DNA of 64,000 bases from Hydrangea macrophylla (taxonomy: Eukaryota; Streptophyta; Magnoliopsida; Cornales; Hydrangeaceae): NCBI GenBank assembly GCA_033977485.1, contig CM066998.1:27653501-27717500 (forward strand), given 5' to 3'. Every line of letters begins with the position of its first letter. Positions within the stretch are counted from its first letter, which is position 1. Positions 1-11,049 of the stretch are shown one piece after another. A model generated the notes under the pieces. The model did not search any database. It was not told the DNA's origin and was given only the letters and a program-made list of their open reading frames with translations. Position numbers and translations under genes: made by a program.

Positions 1-1513
1 TCCATGAACTTCAGAACTTGTGCTAGGCTGCCGGACTGCTGGCTTATGGTTGCTTCCAACTCGATAACCTTGTTTTCTAACTCTTCTTAATTCATGCTGA
101 AGTAAGCTGTCAGACTGATTCTGACCAAATGATTATCTGAACTTTTGACCCAAGATGAGGATCCCAGCTGCTGACTTCGGGAATCTATACAGACCTGACA
201 GATTTTGAGAGGACTAGATCAGATTTTGACAGTGATGACTTTAGACAAACAAAGACAGTGATGTTAACAAACCTGGACCGACTCGTGTAAGACTGACCGA
301 GACAGTGCGTGCAGACCGATAGGAATGGTGTATGTAAATGAGACAAACACGCAGTTGTAAGCCCTAATCTATATGATGCTCCTATTTCTAACAGATAGCA
401 ATTAAACAACTAAGGTCCTAACCATATAGAGTGTGCTAACTTTACTTTCCAGTACGATCACCAAGGGGTAACAGGGGTTTCCAGGGTTTTATGAAGGCTT
501 CTAGGAGAGACTGGGCATTTCTGGTTGATTTGGACAGAGTTTCTGGGAGAAACGGGTATATCTGGCCATTTCTGGTTGGTTCGGACAAAGTTTCTGAGAG
601 AAACTGGTTAATATGGTTATATCTGAGATATCTGGACAGAGTTTCTGGGAGAAACTGGTTAATATGGTTATATCTGGGATATTTGAACAGAGTTTCTGGG
701 AGAATATGGTTATATCTGGGATATCTGGACAGAGTTTCTGGGAGAAACTGGTTGATATGGTTATATCTGGGATATCTGGATAGAGTTTCTGGGAGAAACT
801 GGTTAATATGGTTATATCTGGGATATCTGGACAGAGTTTCTGAGAGAATATGGTTATATCTGAGATATCTGGACAGAGTTTCTGGGAGAAACTGGTTGAT
901 GTGTGATGATGTTGATCATACTGTCTAGCAAGTTTTCATACTCCTATGTCTTAGGACCGACAAACAAGGTTTGCGGTGTATATCTTTGTGAGCATGGAGC
1001 AGACATCCTTGTTATGGTGCCTAGGCAGGTCAACTCAATGTGATCACATGTGAGTGATTGCCTTGGGAATCATAAGAAATAGGTTCTGTTCTGTGCCACA
1101 TAAGCGTCTACACCGCGCAGGTAATCCCACCAGGGCATACAACAGTTATATCACATTATCCTATCTGAAAAGAAAAATGAACAGTCCTATGAAAGGTTCT
1201 ACAGGAATCTATATGCAAAGGCTGGGTTTAGTCAAAGAGGGTCTGTTGACAAGAGTTCCAATATATCGTCAAAGAGATAGTACGGAGGTTTTTACTCTTT
1301 TTGATATATCTTGGAAGGTACAGTATCAATGGTGACTTGTGTCCTGGTACAGTAAGACCTGAACAATGTCAGCACCGCGTTTCAGACACAATCGGAGGGG
1401 GGGGGGGGGGAATGCAAAAGTGCTATGCGGTGAACCAGACGCAGTAAAAAAATGATTTTAATGATGCTTCTTATGAGTCAAACCTCTATATTATTTTGTT
1501 TTGAAAATAAATT
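1..1513 (-). mobile_element. Internal leader fragment of a Tat-type LTR element (Tat-B)
   Basis: This stretch lies on the internal side of a primer binding site and LTR (1514-1680) that read on the minus strand, so it should be the 5' leader of that element. I see no gag or pol motif in it on either strand. It contains the tandem array at 491-928 and a run of about 15 G residues near 1396-1410. Nothing else in it is recognisable. Assignment to the element rests only on position. Confidence 0.5.
491..928 (+). repeat. 51-bp tandem repeat with 42-bp variants, about 8 copies
   Basis: The word GACAGAGTTTCTGGGAGAA recurs at intervals of about 51 bp, with some units near 42 bp because they lack the 'actggttaa'-type segment. 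Both spacings are multiples of three, so the plus strand stays open for 145 codons and reads as a roughly 17-residue repeat (LDRVSGRNWLIWLYLGY). I take this as a property of the repeat and not as a gene. The presumed element is transcribed from the other strand. Confidence 0.85.
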
Positions 1514-1531
1514 TCCCCAGTGGAGTCGCCA
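1514..1531 (-). other. Primer binding site (tRNA-Arg type) of Tat-B
   Basis: The plus strand reads TCCCCAGTGGAGTCGCCA, the 3' end of plant tRNA-Arg(ACG) including CCA, so the minus strand holds the complementary PBS. Three bases (GAT) separate it from the LTR end, which reads TGTGGA on plus. The tRNA match stops after the usual 18 nt, unlike the extended match at 62315-62364. Confidence 0.85.
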
Positions 1532-1534
1532 GAT

Positions 1535-1680
1535 TGTGGACACGCAGGATTCCACCACTTGTTGTTTTTGTTTGAAATTGATTTAGATCAAAGAAAGAAA
1601 ATGGTCTGTTGAAAACATATACATAGTCGCCACTTGGTCTTTAAGGAACCAAGAAACCTAATTTTGACTCACCCAAATGG
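1535..1680 (-). mobile_element. 5' LTR fragment of Tat-B (PBS-proximal end)
   Basis: This begins TGTGGACACGC directly after the PBS. It matches, in inverted orientation, the segment about 12095-12226 (shared words include 'gtcgccacttggtctttaag' and 'gaaccaagaaaccta'). Homology stops at 1680, where a CACTA terminus begins. The LTR resumes near 8270 with roughly 0.4 kb of the expected sequence missing. Confidence 0.8.
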
Positions 1681-1880
1681 CACTACACCAAAACATCAAA
1701 TTTGTCAACCTTATTTTCGCTAGCTTTGTCTCTGTCATCAGCAGTGACAAAATTGTCACCGTCTATGACAGTGACAAGTTGAAATTGGTGACAAAAGTAA
1801 CACATTATCACCGCTGATAGCAGTGACAATGTGTATGGTTTAATTGTCACTGCTAAAACAGTGACAAACCTAGCCTAAAT
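1681..1880 (+). mobile_element. CACTA (En/Spm-type) transposon left terminus with subterminal repeats
   Basis: It opens with CACTACACCAAAA, the hallmark terminal inverted repeat of plant CACTA elements, exactly where the flanking LTR homology ends. The next 180 bp hold at least six GTGACAA/TTGTCAC motifs in both orientations, as expected for subterminal transposase-binding repeats. I found no convincing right terminus (TTTTGGTGTAGTG-like) before the LTR resumes near 8270. The right boundary is therefore unknown and the element may be truncated. Confidence 0.8.
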
Positions 1881-2284
1881 GAATTTTTTTCACTCCTAAA
1901 AATGCGCTAAAAACACCCCCCGAATATTTGGTTTCCCCCTTCCCCCCCCCCCAACTTTACCAAACCTAGCAAAGGAAGCTCTTCTCTGTCTCTCTCTCGC
2001 TGTTCACTCCGTCTCCTAAACAGATCTACGCTGAAAGATTGGTCGCGTGATGCTCAGTAGCCACCACTCCATCTCTTCTGTCCCACGATTTGTATCTCAC
2101 GTCTACAAAATCAAACTCTCTCTTTTCTCTCTTTCTACAATCCTAATTTCTCTCTCTAAAACTCTCTTAAAAATAGTAGCTTCCCATGATTTCGTGGTGA
2201 TGTTCATCGGGAAATTGCCTTTTTAACCCACCCCTCAATTGGGGGAATAGAATTCTAAGATGAGCTGCAGATTCACATCGTGAG

Positions 2285-2404
2285 CGGCAAACCAAGGCAG
2301 CGATGGTCCCACTCTCTTCTTCTTCTTCTTCTTCTTCTTCTTCTTCTTCATCTCTCTCTCTCTCTCTCTAGATTTGGAGTAGAGATCGTCGGCCCTCCAT
2401 AACA
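2285..2404 (+). promoter_or_regulatory. 5' untranslated region with TTC and CT microsatellites before the MOT2-like fragment
   Basis: A (TTC)n tract (about 2317-2349) and a (CT)n tract (2351-2370) come immediately before the ATG at 2405. Pyrimidine-rich 5' leaders of this kind are common in plant genes. This suggests the captured fragment includes the donor gene's leader and perhaps its core promoter. I see no clear TATA box. Confidence 0.5.
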
Positions 2405-4616
2405 ATGGAGCTGTTCTATTGCCTCGTATTTGGCTTTCTCGGAGTCGTAGTGGCAGCAATCGAGCTGAGCAAGAACAACAAAGATCACATCAACACTTCT
2501 CAGGCATTCAGTTCCTTCAAGAATAATTACCTTCTCGTTTACTCTCTTATAATGGGTGAGCAAATCATGGATCTGGCTCTTTTGATCTCAGAAATGTATA
2601 TACACTAATACACACATATACACAGAGTCTCAAGTAGATTATGATATAATTCCTTGCTTGTGTGTGTGCACTTGTATGTGTGTGTGTATGTATATATGTT
2701 GTTGTAAGTGTGATCGGATCTGATGTGTGTGAATTTGTGTAATTTATGTGTTTGTTTTCGGATCTGTCTTCAATTTCTTTTAGCAATTCTATGATTGGGA
2801 GACATTGTTGTTCTTTAGGGCTTAGGGCTCTTTGGATTTGGTTCAGATGTCGGATTTGGATCTCAGGTTTCCTTAGTGCTCTGAGTAATTGGCGAGAAAT
2901 GTAGAAGAAATTTAATTCCATTGTGATGAGTCCTATATTTATCATTTTGTTGAACCTTAGAAAGGAACAATCCTCAACTCAGTTGTGCCTAATCCAATTC
3001 AACAAATCATCTTGTCCCCTTCCATTAGTTCTCCCAGCGGCCAAATGGACTATTAAGTTTTAGACACATATCTGAGAAATATGAATTATAGTTGATGTTA
3101 TTTGTGGAATCTAAGTGGTTTTGTACAGTAAATGATCACTTCTTATTTTTGTTAATTCTGCTACTTGGGATACTTTTCCAATGTCTGTCAATGCTTGGGC
3201 TTGATTGAGAGAAGACTATCATCACTAATCTATTTCAAAAAACTAAAAGCGGAAGAATAACCCGTAAAGAAACGATAGGCAGACATGTGTAACATACACT
3301 TAAAGAAGAGTAGACAGATCGCTTCTTTGGATTCAGCCGTTGAAGAGGCAATCAAATGCCAGATGCAGTTTAGGAAAATCGTTTTCTTTTATTTAATTTT
3401 TTTTTTTGTAGATTCAGCCATTGAAGAGGCCATCAAAGGCCATCCCTAGGCGTCGCTTCTTGCTAGATGCATCCCCCAGAATTACAGGGACCTTTCCCTC
3501 TCTATCTCTATCTATGTTTCTATCTATATACGTATGCGTGTCTCTATAAAAAGTATGAATATCTTTAGTTTTGGTTGGCAATCATTGCAGGAAGCGATTA
3601 TTTCCTGGAGTAATTCTTCCTACATGGACCCTGTGACTGTCAAAATCTCTCCACAGACTGCTCAGTGCCCGAAATCCAGTTCGCTTAAACAAAAGAGGTA
3701 CAAATTCCATCTAAAGTGTTTTTCCCTTTCTGAAAATGTGGTTGGTCACTGGGTTTAATAAGTATTTTTTTTTTGTTGTGAGAAAATTGGGATGTCCAAT
3801 CCTTTGAATTCAATTTGGAGAATTATTTGTCTTTTGGTTGCCATAGGTATTACAGATGAGGCACATCATCTTGAGACATGATTGCATTCGTCTTTATCTG
3901 AGGATGAAGACATCGATGGTATGTGGCTGATTGCATAGCTTCACATACAGTTTTGCACTTTCAAGATTTGTGGTTGTGTTGAAGTGATTCCATGGGATTG
4001 CTGTTTATCTCATGTTATACGTTTGAAAATTTATCCAAAAAAGTTTTATCCTATGTGATTAGGATAAAACTTTGATGTCACATAGCTTTCTTACTATGTT
4101 TTCTTTGTGTTTTTTCTCCTTGATGTTTTTAATTAGCATGGTACAGTATCGTTGTGTGATGAAGTGATTAGAAATTTGGGTCTTTGTTGTCCTATAGCTA
4201 AAGAACAATGAACTAAGAAATTTATCCATAGTGTAACAATATGGAGTACATTTATTGCAGTTCTGAGATCTATTTGCCTCTTCAAATTATTACTTGCAGC
4301 ATTACATGTTTGTTCCCAAACAAGGCTGCGTGGGCAAAGCTTTAGCTCTTAATAGTAGGATTTGAATCTTCAATGCTGTGTGGCACAATTGTTGGATCTC
4401 TAGCTGACAAACAGTGAGATTTCTTCTAAACCTGGTCTCTGTGTCATTCTTTACTGGTGAAACTGCTCTTTCTTATTGTTTGATGCCTTTATAAACTACT
4501 AGTCATATAGAACGTGCTTTGCACGTGATTAGTGCACAAAATGGTAGATACCAACAAATTATAGGATTAAAAGACTAAACACTTGTGTCGAATCTATTAA
4601 GTAATCAATCAACCTT

Positions 4617-4768
4617 AGGGGTAAAGATTGTGACACACCCATTCACACAACTTTTGGGACACAGCCCAAAAGATGTGTCTATCTCTCTCTTGTGATGTCA
4701 CTGGACCCCACAATGACACAAGAGAGAGATAGACACATCTCTTGGGTTGTGTCCCAAGTATTACCCAA
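4617..4768. repeat. Hairpin MITE-like inverted repeat
   Basis: Two arms of about 40 bp (about 4659-4703 and 4717-4757) are near-perfect inverted copies sharing AGATGTGTCTATCTCTCTCT and a GGGACACA(G/A)CCCAA end. They are separated by a loop of about 13 bp. Outer ends GGGTAA(A/T) are weakly symmetric. It lies in the intron between exons 2 and 3 of the MOT2-like fragment. The superfamily is not clear. Confidence 0.65.
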
Positions 4769-6315
4769 TGATTATCTAAAAATCCAATAATTTTTTTTTC
4801 AAGTGGCTTAAATACATTTTACTCCTTCGTAGTTTGTCCCTTGTATTAGTTTGGTCTTTGTAGTTTAAAATTAAAGTGTCACTTTAGTCCCTGTAGTTTG
4901 CGACAAAATAGTTGCTATTGAACCAAATTGAAACACTTCAAATGAGATATCTATAGAGAGTTAAAAATGTGTGGGCTGTTTGAGTATATAAGATATTTAT
5001 TTGTATAAATTTGAAGGACCAAAGTAATATTTATGAGTTAAGAAACGCTACATTAAAAAATTAAGGAGGGGCACAAATGCATAAAATCTAAAACACAGAA
5101 GGTAAGAAATAAATTTTGAAAAATTGAGTGAAAAAAATATTAGGATTGTTAGTTTCTGTTTAGGAGTCCTAGTCCATAAGATTTCGCTCTAAAAAAAAGT
5201 CATGCTAACATCCAAAAGAAAAGTTAAATTCATACTTTGCTACTTATAGGGGGAATGAGTACAGAAGTAAACTTTTTTTTTCAGAGCACATGTATAATTT
5301 TGTATATACTTTGGATATAGAAAGAGAAAGAGACGAAAGAATGATTGAGATGATGATTGAAACATGACAAAGCGAGAGTTGTTTGTCATTAAGGTGAAGG
5401 AGTATCCGGTTCCATCAAACCCCAACCCATGTCGAGGGAACCCCCAACCCGTGTCCCTATATACGAGGCACGTCCTCCAACTTAAAAGTAGAAGCAAGTA
5501 AGATTTGCTTTTATAAGAAAGCAAAAATTGTGTTAGAATGCTTCTTATAAATAATTTGAAAAATGAAGATGCTAATTAAATTGTACTTGGCGATAATGTA
5601 TTTTCAAATACCAAATGGGCCATTTGAAATCATCCCAATGTCTCAGGTTGAAAAGTGTAATCACCCATTTCAACGACTCAATAGAGTGGCAAAAATGTCA
5701 CATTGTTGGCACGTTTATATCATGAACTGGTCACATGTTACAAAAGCATATACTTTCAAACTGAAAGGGTTAATTTGTTGCTTTTTTTTTAATTTAGGGG
5801 TGTTTGACAAAGAGTCATAGTTGAGGGGTTGATAGTATAATTTCCCTTTATATAATTAGTCTTCTAATTTGAAAAAAAAACATGTACAACTACAAAAAAG
5901 ATAAAAGAAAAAAAAATTGAAACTAAAATAATGAAAACTAACAAAGAGGACCGAAAATAATTGCTTGCAAACATTTGGTTAATTTCTAGTTGCAAACTCG
6001 TATTACATGATTGGGACTCTCATTTGTTTAAAGTTTAAACCTACTAAACAATACGTTCTTAGAGTCCTATATCTACAAGGAATATTGCTAAACAATAGCC
6101 AGGTAAGTGAGCAAGGAAAAATAAAAAGGCAAACAAGAGCCAAGGATTAAGAGAGTCCATCATAGACCCAAAAAAATAGTTGATGGACCAAAAATAAAGG
6201 GACGTGCCAAAAAAAAAAGTGGCATACCAAACTTATTAAAACTCTAAGAAAAATCACTTAAGTAAAAGTGCACCGATTGATAAAATTTCAAAACACTTAA
6301 GGAGATCGGTGCAAT
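4769..6315. other. AT-rich intronic or spacer DNA
   Basis: No coding motif is recognisable. Phrases of the type 'actttagtccctgtagtttg' (about 4800-4910) are typical of dispersed plant repeats, but I cannot assign a family. If the MOT2-like fragment is read as one gene, this belongs to its third intron. Confidence 0.5.
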
Positions 6316-6372
6316 TATATATAGTATATAGATATAGATATAGATATAGATATAGATATAGATATAGATATA
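6316..6372. repeat. (GATATA)n microsatellite
   Basis: About eight copies of a 6-bp unit lie directly before the splice acceptor of MOT2-like exon 3 (6376). They may have replaced part of its polypyrimidine tract. Confidence 0.9.
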
Positions 6373-7581
6373 CAGGGGTCGCAAGAGGGCATGCGTGCCT
6401 TACTGCTTTACCTATATACTTAGCTGCATTACCAAGCATTCTCCTCAATAAAAAGTTTTGATGTTGGGTCGTATTTTGGGCGGTATTGCCACTTCTCTCC
6501 TATTTTCAGCATTTGTGTCGTGGCTTGTGGCAGAACACAACAAGGTGAATGGGTCTGCTGTGTGCTTAAATACATTACTGACTGGCAACTGCTTATTCTA
6601 CTCTGATTTAAATACACGTGAATGTTTTAATTATATAACTGGTACAAGTTTCTCCAAGTATTATGTGAGTGTCAAATCGCTATTGTGAGGATGATGTTGT
6701 AGCGATGGACCTGGTTATTCTTAAACTCTTTTCACAATGTGGTAGCTTATTTAAAGTGGTGGGGGCCATTTAAAATGATTCCAAGGGAGGATAGTTTTGA
6801 GGTGCATTTTTCTCATGAGGAATGCTTGGAAAATGTAACTCAGACTCATGAGAAGCCTTCTTAACACCCGAAGGGCTAGCTTTCAAAATTTTCAGTGTTC
6901 ACGTAAAATTTGGGAAGGCTTTTGAGTTGGATATGTTAGCTACAGTTTATCATGATCCGAAGACATGAGCTAAATTGGCTTCTAATATTTATTTTTTTAT
7001 GCCACGAAAGTTGTAACCAAAATTGGGATCTTAAATTCAGAACCCGAGTTCTGTTTATAGTTCCTGTAATCTCCCTAGAATGGTCCTAATTTGAAAAGTT
7101 TAGTCTACCACCAAGGTTTGTGTTCATAATTCTCTGACCGTCTCCAAATGTTCCTTCCTTACCATGTCTGTTTTCAAGCTTGGTTTGTTCTTATTGTTTG
7201 TCGTCAATTCCTACTTTCTCGTGCTCTCTGCAGAGGGGATTTGAGCAACAATGGCTATGGCTATGGCTTACATTCTCAAAGGCGATATTTCTTGGCAATG
7301 GCTCGTATTTGCAACGGCCGTGTACAGGTACATTTTCTTGAACCTTAACTTTGCGGGTTCCATCAGGTTGCGAACTTTGTAAGATTTATGACGAATCTTT
7401 ATAATTGCATTGAAAATATTAAAGATATTGTTACTTCTCTGGGGTAAACTAGTGTACAAGCATATAAACAAAAGTTGTTAAAGTAGAAATAGAATTGGAG
7501 AAAAGAAGAAAAAAAAACCAATCCAGAGAAGTAGAAACGACGATGGCGAGGGTGAGAAGAAAAAACGGAGACCCCGATCCA

Positions 7582-7585
<4 letters not shown>

Positions 7586-7616
<31 letters not shown>
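7586..7616. repeat. (CT)n microsatellite
   Basis: A pure CT tract of about 15 units lies between the MOT2-like exon 4 and the MurB-like exon. The minus-strand reading frame across it (Arg-Glu repeats) is a repeat artefact. Confidence 0.9.
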
Positions 7617-7618
<2 letters not shown>

Positions 7619-7739
7619 GACTCAATAAGGTGCTGAATTTTCTTTGCTTATTTTCTTTGCATGGCTGACTCATCAAGTGTTCTCCCAACTAATCATGAGA
7701 ATTTATTGTTGTTTCTTCTTCCAATTGGTTCATCAATAG

Positions 7740-7951
7740 TCATTTGTGTTTGGGTTGATTTAAACCATTACAACATGGATGTATGTACAATATTTCTTCC
7801 TTGAGTTTTACCCCAAACTTGTTATGGATCGTCTCTTTGACAAAGTCAATAAGCCGAAGCATCTCTTGAGAGGTTCGGCCACCGAAATTAATGAAGAAAT
7901 TGGCATGAATGTTTGAAACCATAGCTCCTCCCACTTTATGACATTTGAGTC
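7740..7951 (-). pseudogene. MurB-like (UDP-N-acetylenolpyruvoylglucosamine reductase) last-exon fragment
   Basis: Read on minus, an AG acceptor after a pyrimidine-poor stretch (about 7952) is followed by LKCHKVGGAMVSNIHANFFI and then NFGGRTSQEMLRLIDFVKE, ending with FGVKLKEEI and a stop at 7740. This is the C-terminal MurB domain pattern (VGGAxVSxxHANFxxN..A..VLxLIxxV...FGVxLxxEV). MurB makes UDP-N-acetylmuramate in bacterial peptidoglycan synthesis. Homologues exist in some plants, where a plastid role is debated. Only about 65-70 residues are present: the FAD-binding part is missing, so the piece is not functional alone. It lies opposite to, and 0.4 kb from, the MOT2-like fragment inside the same LTR interruption. 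That fits multi-gene capture by a transposon. Confidence 0.75.
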
Positions 7952-8269
7952 CTGGTTTTTCTATTAACTATGTTACTGAAACTCCCAAATTGGGTGGATT
8001 TCGGAAAACCGAGCCAGCGCTTCGCTCGCTCACTGGCTGAGATACTCTCTTCCTTGTAAAACAAAACAAAGCACCCATTAGCAATTATTCCCAAGAAATA
8101 TAACCTGTCTGGGAATTATAGAATAGGATCACATTCATTCCTCGAATATGTTTGGGCAATACAATAATTGGTTTTGTTGCGTAGGAGCAAATAGTTCCTG
8201 TTTTACCAAACAGGCCCTCACTTTAACTTCTATCTAAAATCCAACATCCTGTTGATTTGACAAAGTAAC
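7952..8269. other. Spacer between MurB-like exon and resumed LTR
   Basis: Nothing is recognisable except TACCAAACAGGCCCT near 8203-8217, which resembles the end of hAT or Harbinger MITEs. No matching left end was found. The right boundary of the CACTA-associated insertion must lie in or near this stretch. Confidence 0.4.
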
Positions 8270-10986
8270 AGGTTTGGAGTGATTTGAAACAAATAAATCA
8301 AATTAAGAAAACAAGGATGTTTAGCAAGCTAGAATGATGCATGTTAATCTTTGAGAAGAGAAGATCTCTCAATCCCCGGGGCGGATGAGAAAGGATGATT
8401 AGATCAAGGGGAAGCATGAACGTGTGATCATGATCATTCCTTATAATCTTCTTAGATTAGGAGTTACAAAAACCCCAAATCTTTGCATGGATGCAATGTA
8501 TGTATCTAGAATGTGCCAAGGTTGTAGTGTGTTTTATGTTCATGGATTCCTAGAATGACTTAGAAGTCTAAAATGTGTATGAATGAATGAATGAAATCAT
8601 CATGGGATATGTACAAATGTAGTATAAACTACTTTCTAAGACATGAGCAAATTTGGAGTACATGTAAGCATCAAATCAAAGGATGGAAGTGAAAATATGC
8701 TTGCTGTGAATAGTGGATAGAACAGTAACATGATCTTTCAAAAATTGAAAAGAGGGGATAGGAATGTTTTCAATACATGATTTTTATATGGAGATCTTCC
8801 TTATTGTGTCTAGAACACAACCCAAAAAGCCAATCTTTAATAATTACCACAGATTGAGAGAAATCATATAAACAATAGAGGTTATTCAGAAACAGAGTCT
8901 GTACAGTCGACTGAAATATTAAAAAATCTTAGAAAATGGAAATAAAAGATCTAGAGGCCCATATTATACAGAGAGTTTCCTAAGACATTGAAGTTCAAGG
9001 AAAAAAATAAGTTGGGACCACTCGTTTTAGAAACATTTTCTATAAAACAAGTTGAAAGTCAACCTAGCTGCTGTGACAACAGAGGCAGAATGTTTGGAAG
9101 GAATGTTTGAACAAAAATAGACCCCTTTCAAGTGCTTTCAAGTCAAGCCAAAAATCATGGATGTTCTATAATGAGTCAGAAAGACTTTCCAAGCAGTCTT
9201 GCATTCATATATTGAGTATTGAACTCAAAATCATTCTTTGAAGTTAAATGACTCACTGTTTTGAAGGTTTTGAGAAAACAAAGTTTATTTCTTGAAATCA
9301 AAATGAGGGGTTTAAGAGGGGGTTTTGAAATGGGGGTTTTGAAGACATATTTTCAATACTTAATAAAGATTATAACCACTTAAAATGTCAACATCAAACT
9401 CATCATCAAGAACCTCCAAGATTGTTGGAAAGTAGTATTTACATTTTAAAGACAACTTCATGAATACATAGGAATGTATTGAAGTTGAAATCCTCATCTA
9501 TCAAACATGTTTTTGAGGTCAAGAGCTACTATCCATAAGGATTCACTCACCTCAAACTTCATGTCATCATCTAGATGATGATAGACTAGTAAGTAAATAA
9601 AGAAAAACAAAAAAAGAAATGAGGTTAGAGAAGATGAACAAATACAAACAAATAAATAGATAGCAATCAATAGATAATATTCATGATGTATTGGACTTGT
9701 AGTTTGGTGTTTCACTCATATGTGGTGACATTGGACATGGAAGTATCTTCCTTTCTCTAAAATGCTCACTAAAATGGTGGTTGGGTGTATTGAATATGAA
9801 GTAAATGGAAGTAATGAAGTAAAAACAAAGTTTAGAACTCACTTTCTTATTTGAAAATCAAAGAAGGAAGCTTCTTTTCTCTCTATTCTAACCTTATCTC
9901 TACAACTCTCTCTAAAACTTTTCAAAGCTTGCATTTGACACCCCCAAAATGAGTAGTCAAGGGGGGTTTATATAGGCCAATTTGGGGTGGTTTTGGGTTT
10001 TTAGAAGTACTCCCATTGGTCCCAAACATCTGTGAACATAGAACTACGTCGTTTTGGTTTTCAATTAATCAAAATAAACCCCCAAAAGAAATTACAAAAA
10101 CATACCATTCTGGAGGAGAGTGCCGTGGCGGCATTGGGCCTGTGCTACGGTGGCAGTGGGCCAGTTCCGCGGCGTCACTGCTCCTCATTAGTCCAGATAA
10201 TCCTTTTTAGGCCCCCAGAGGTTCCGGTATTCGCGCAAAGGCCCTATTTCGTCCGAAATTCACAGAAAATGCATGAAAAATAGTTCGGAGATAGGTCACT
10301 TTGAAAAGTTTTGTGGTATTCACGATAAAAGCCGATTGAATCTCCCTTTTTCGCCTTCGGAAATTCAGAATAAATTCGTTTGAAATCCAAAAATTATGTG
10401 CAATATACCGTTGGAAAGCTATCAACCTCTAGTATCCATAGAAAAATGTTTGAAAAATAATACTGCGCTCCGATTTCAAAGTCAACTTTTGGTCAAACTG
10501 GTCAAACCTGGGATTCTCGGGAAGTTCTGGAAACCTCTGGGAGCTCCCAGGAGCTGATGTTTTCGTTCAATTTTATTTTAAAACTCATTTTAATACTTTT
10601 CACATGATCTAGAATGATTCCGAAACTTTTCAGCGAATTTGGACGATTTCGGACAAACCTTGGCCAAACTTGGTCAAACTTTGGTCAAATCGGTCAATAG
10701 GGACTTTCTTGAAACTTCTGGGACTTTCGGGGGTCTCTGGGAGCCGGCGATTTCATCCGGTCTTTCTTTAGAACTCTTTTATTGTTTTTCTTATGACGTA
10801 GCGCGTTTCCAGAATATTTGGTCCAAATCTGAGAGTTTTTGGGCTTTCAGGGGCATTTTGGTCATTCTAAGCATTTTGAGAAATAGAACAAACTTCCAGG
10901 AGTCCTTTTGAGTCTTTTACGATCATTGTTAACCACCAAGCTATGGGTCTCCTAAATCTGATAGCCGACAAAATAGGGTGTCTACA
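8270..10986 (-). mobile_element. 5' LTR of Tat-B (main part)
   Basis: The right end reads 'gtgtctaca' on plus, so the LTR starts TGTAGACACCC on minus, the standard Tat LTR start. The start of the homology (about 8270) is set by its inverted match to 11050-11720. A TATA box (CCTATATAAA on minus) lies at 9967-9976. A GC-rich cluster of TGCCG/CGGCA half-sites lies at 10119-10180, upstream of it on minus. Together with 1535-1680 it forms one LTR of more than 2.8 kb. Short open frames in it are not genes. Confidence 0.75.
9967..9976 (-). promoter_or_regulatory. TATA box of the Tat-B LTR
   Basis: The minus strand reads CCTATATAAACCCCCC. It sits mid-LTR as expected for the U3/R boundary, with the GC-rich half-site cluster (10119-10180) about 145-205 bp upstream on the same strand. 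Confidence 0.6.
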
Positions 10987-11049
10987 GTCCCAAACTATTT
11001 TTCCCTTGAACTTTTGTGTCTTAGGGAAGTTTATGTATAATATGGCCCT

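Larger units (their letters stand above)
2405..7326 (+). pseudogene. Molybdate-anion transporter-like (MFS, MOT2/MFSD5 type) gene fragment, exons 1-4
   Basis: The four exons match the N-terminal half of plant MOT2-like major facilitator proteins, which are multi-pass membrane carriers. Exon 1 (2405-2555) starts MELFYCLVFGFLGVVVAA and ends at a GT donor. Exon 2 is decayed; its readable end (about 4340-4413) includes GTIVGSLADKQ with the last codon split. Exon 3 (6376-6544) is in the matching phase and reads GRKRACV..TYILSCITKHSPQ, then a TAA where the family has Tyr, then KVLMLGRILGGIATSLLFSA. Exon 4 (from 7234) reads RGFEQQW, an expanded WLWLWL, and TFSKAIFLGNG, then loses similarity. The first part of exon 2 (family DWLQGPYVYYLY) was not found and later exons are absent. 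Introns are retained, so this was copied or moved as DNA, not as a retrocopy. It lies downstream of the CACTA end, which suggests transposon capture. It cannot make a full transporter. Confidence 0.8.

Noticed and set aside
8240..8282. Right terminus of the CACTA element ending GGTTTGGAGTG
   Set aside because: Only weak resemblance to the inverted left end, and the 3-bp flanks do not match (TGG against ATT).
10016..10911. Several 60-90-codon frames in the Tat-B LTR
   Set aside because: They lie within an LTR, overlap each other and show no domain.
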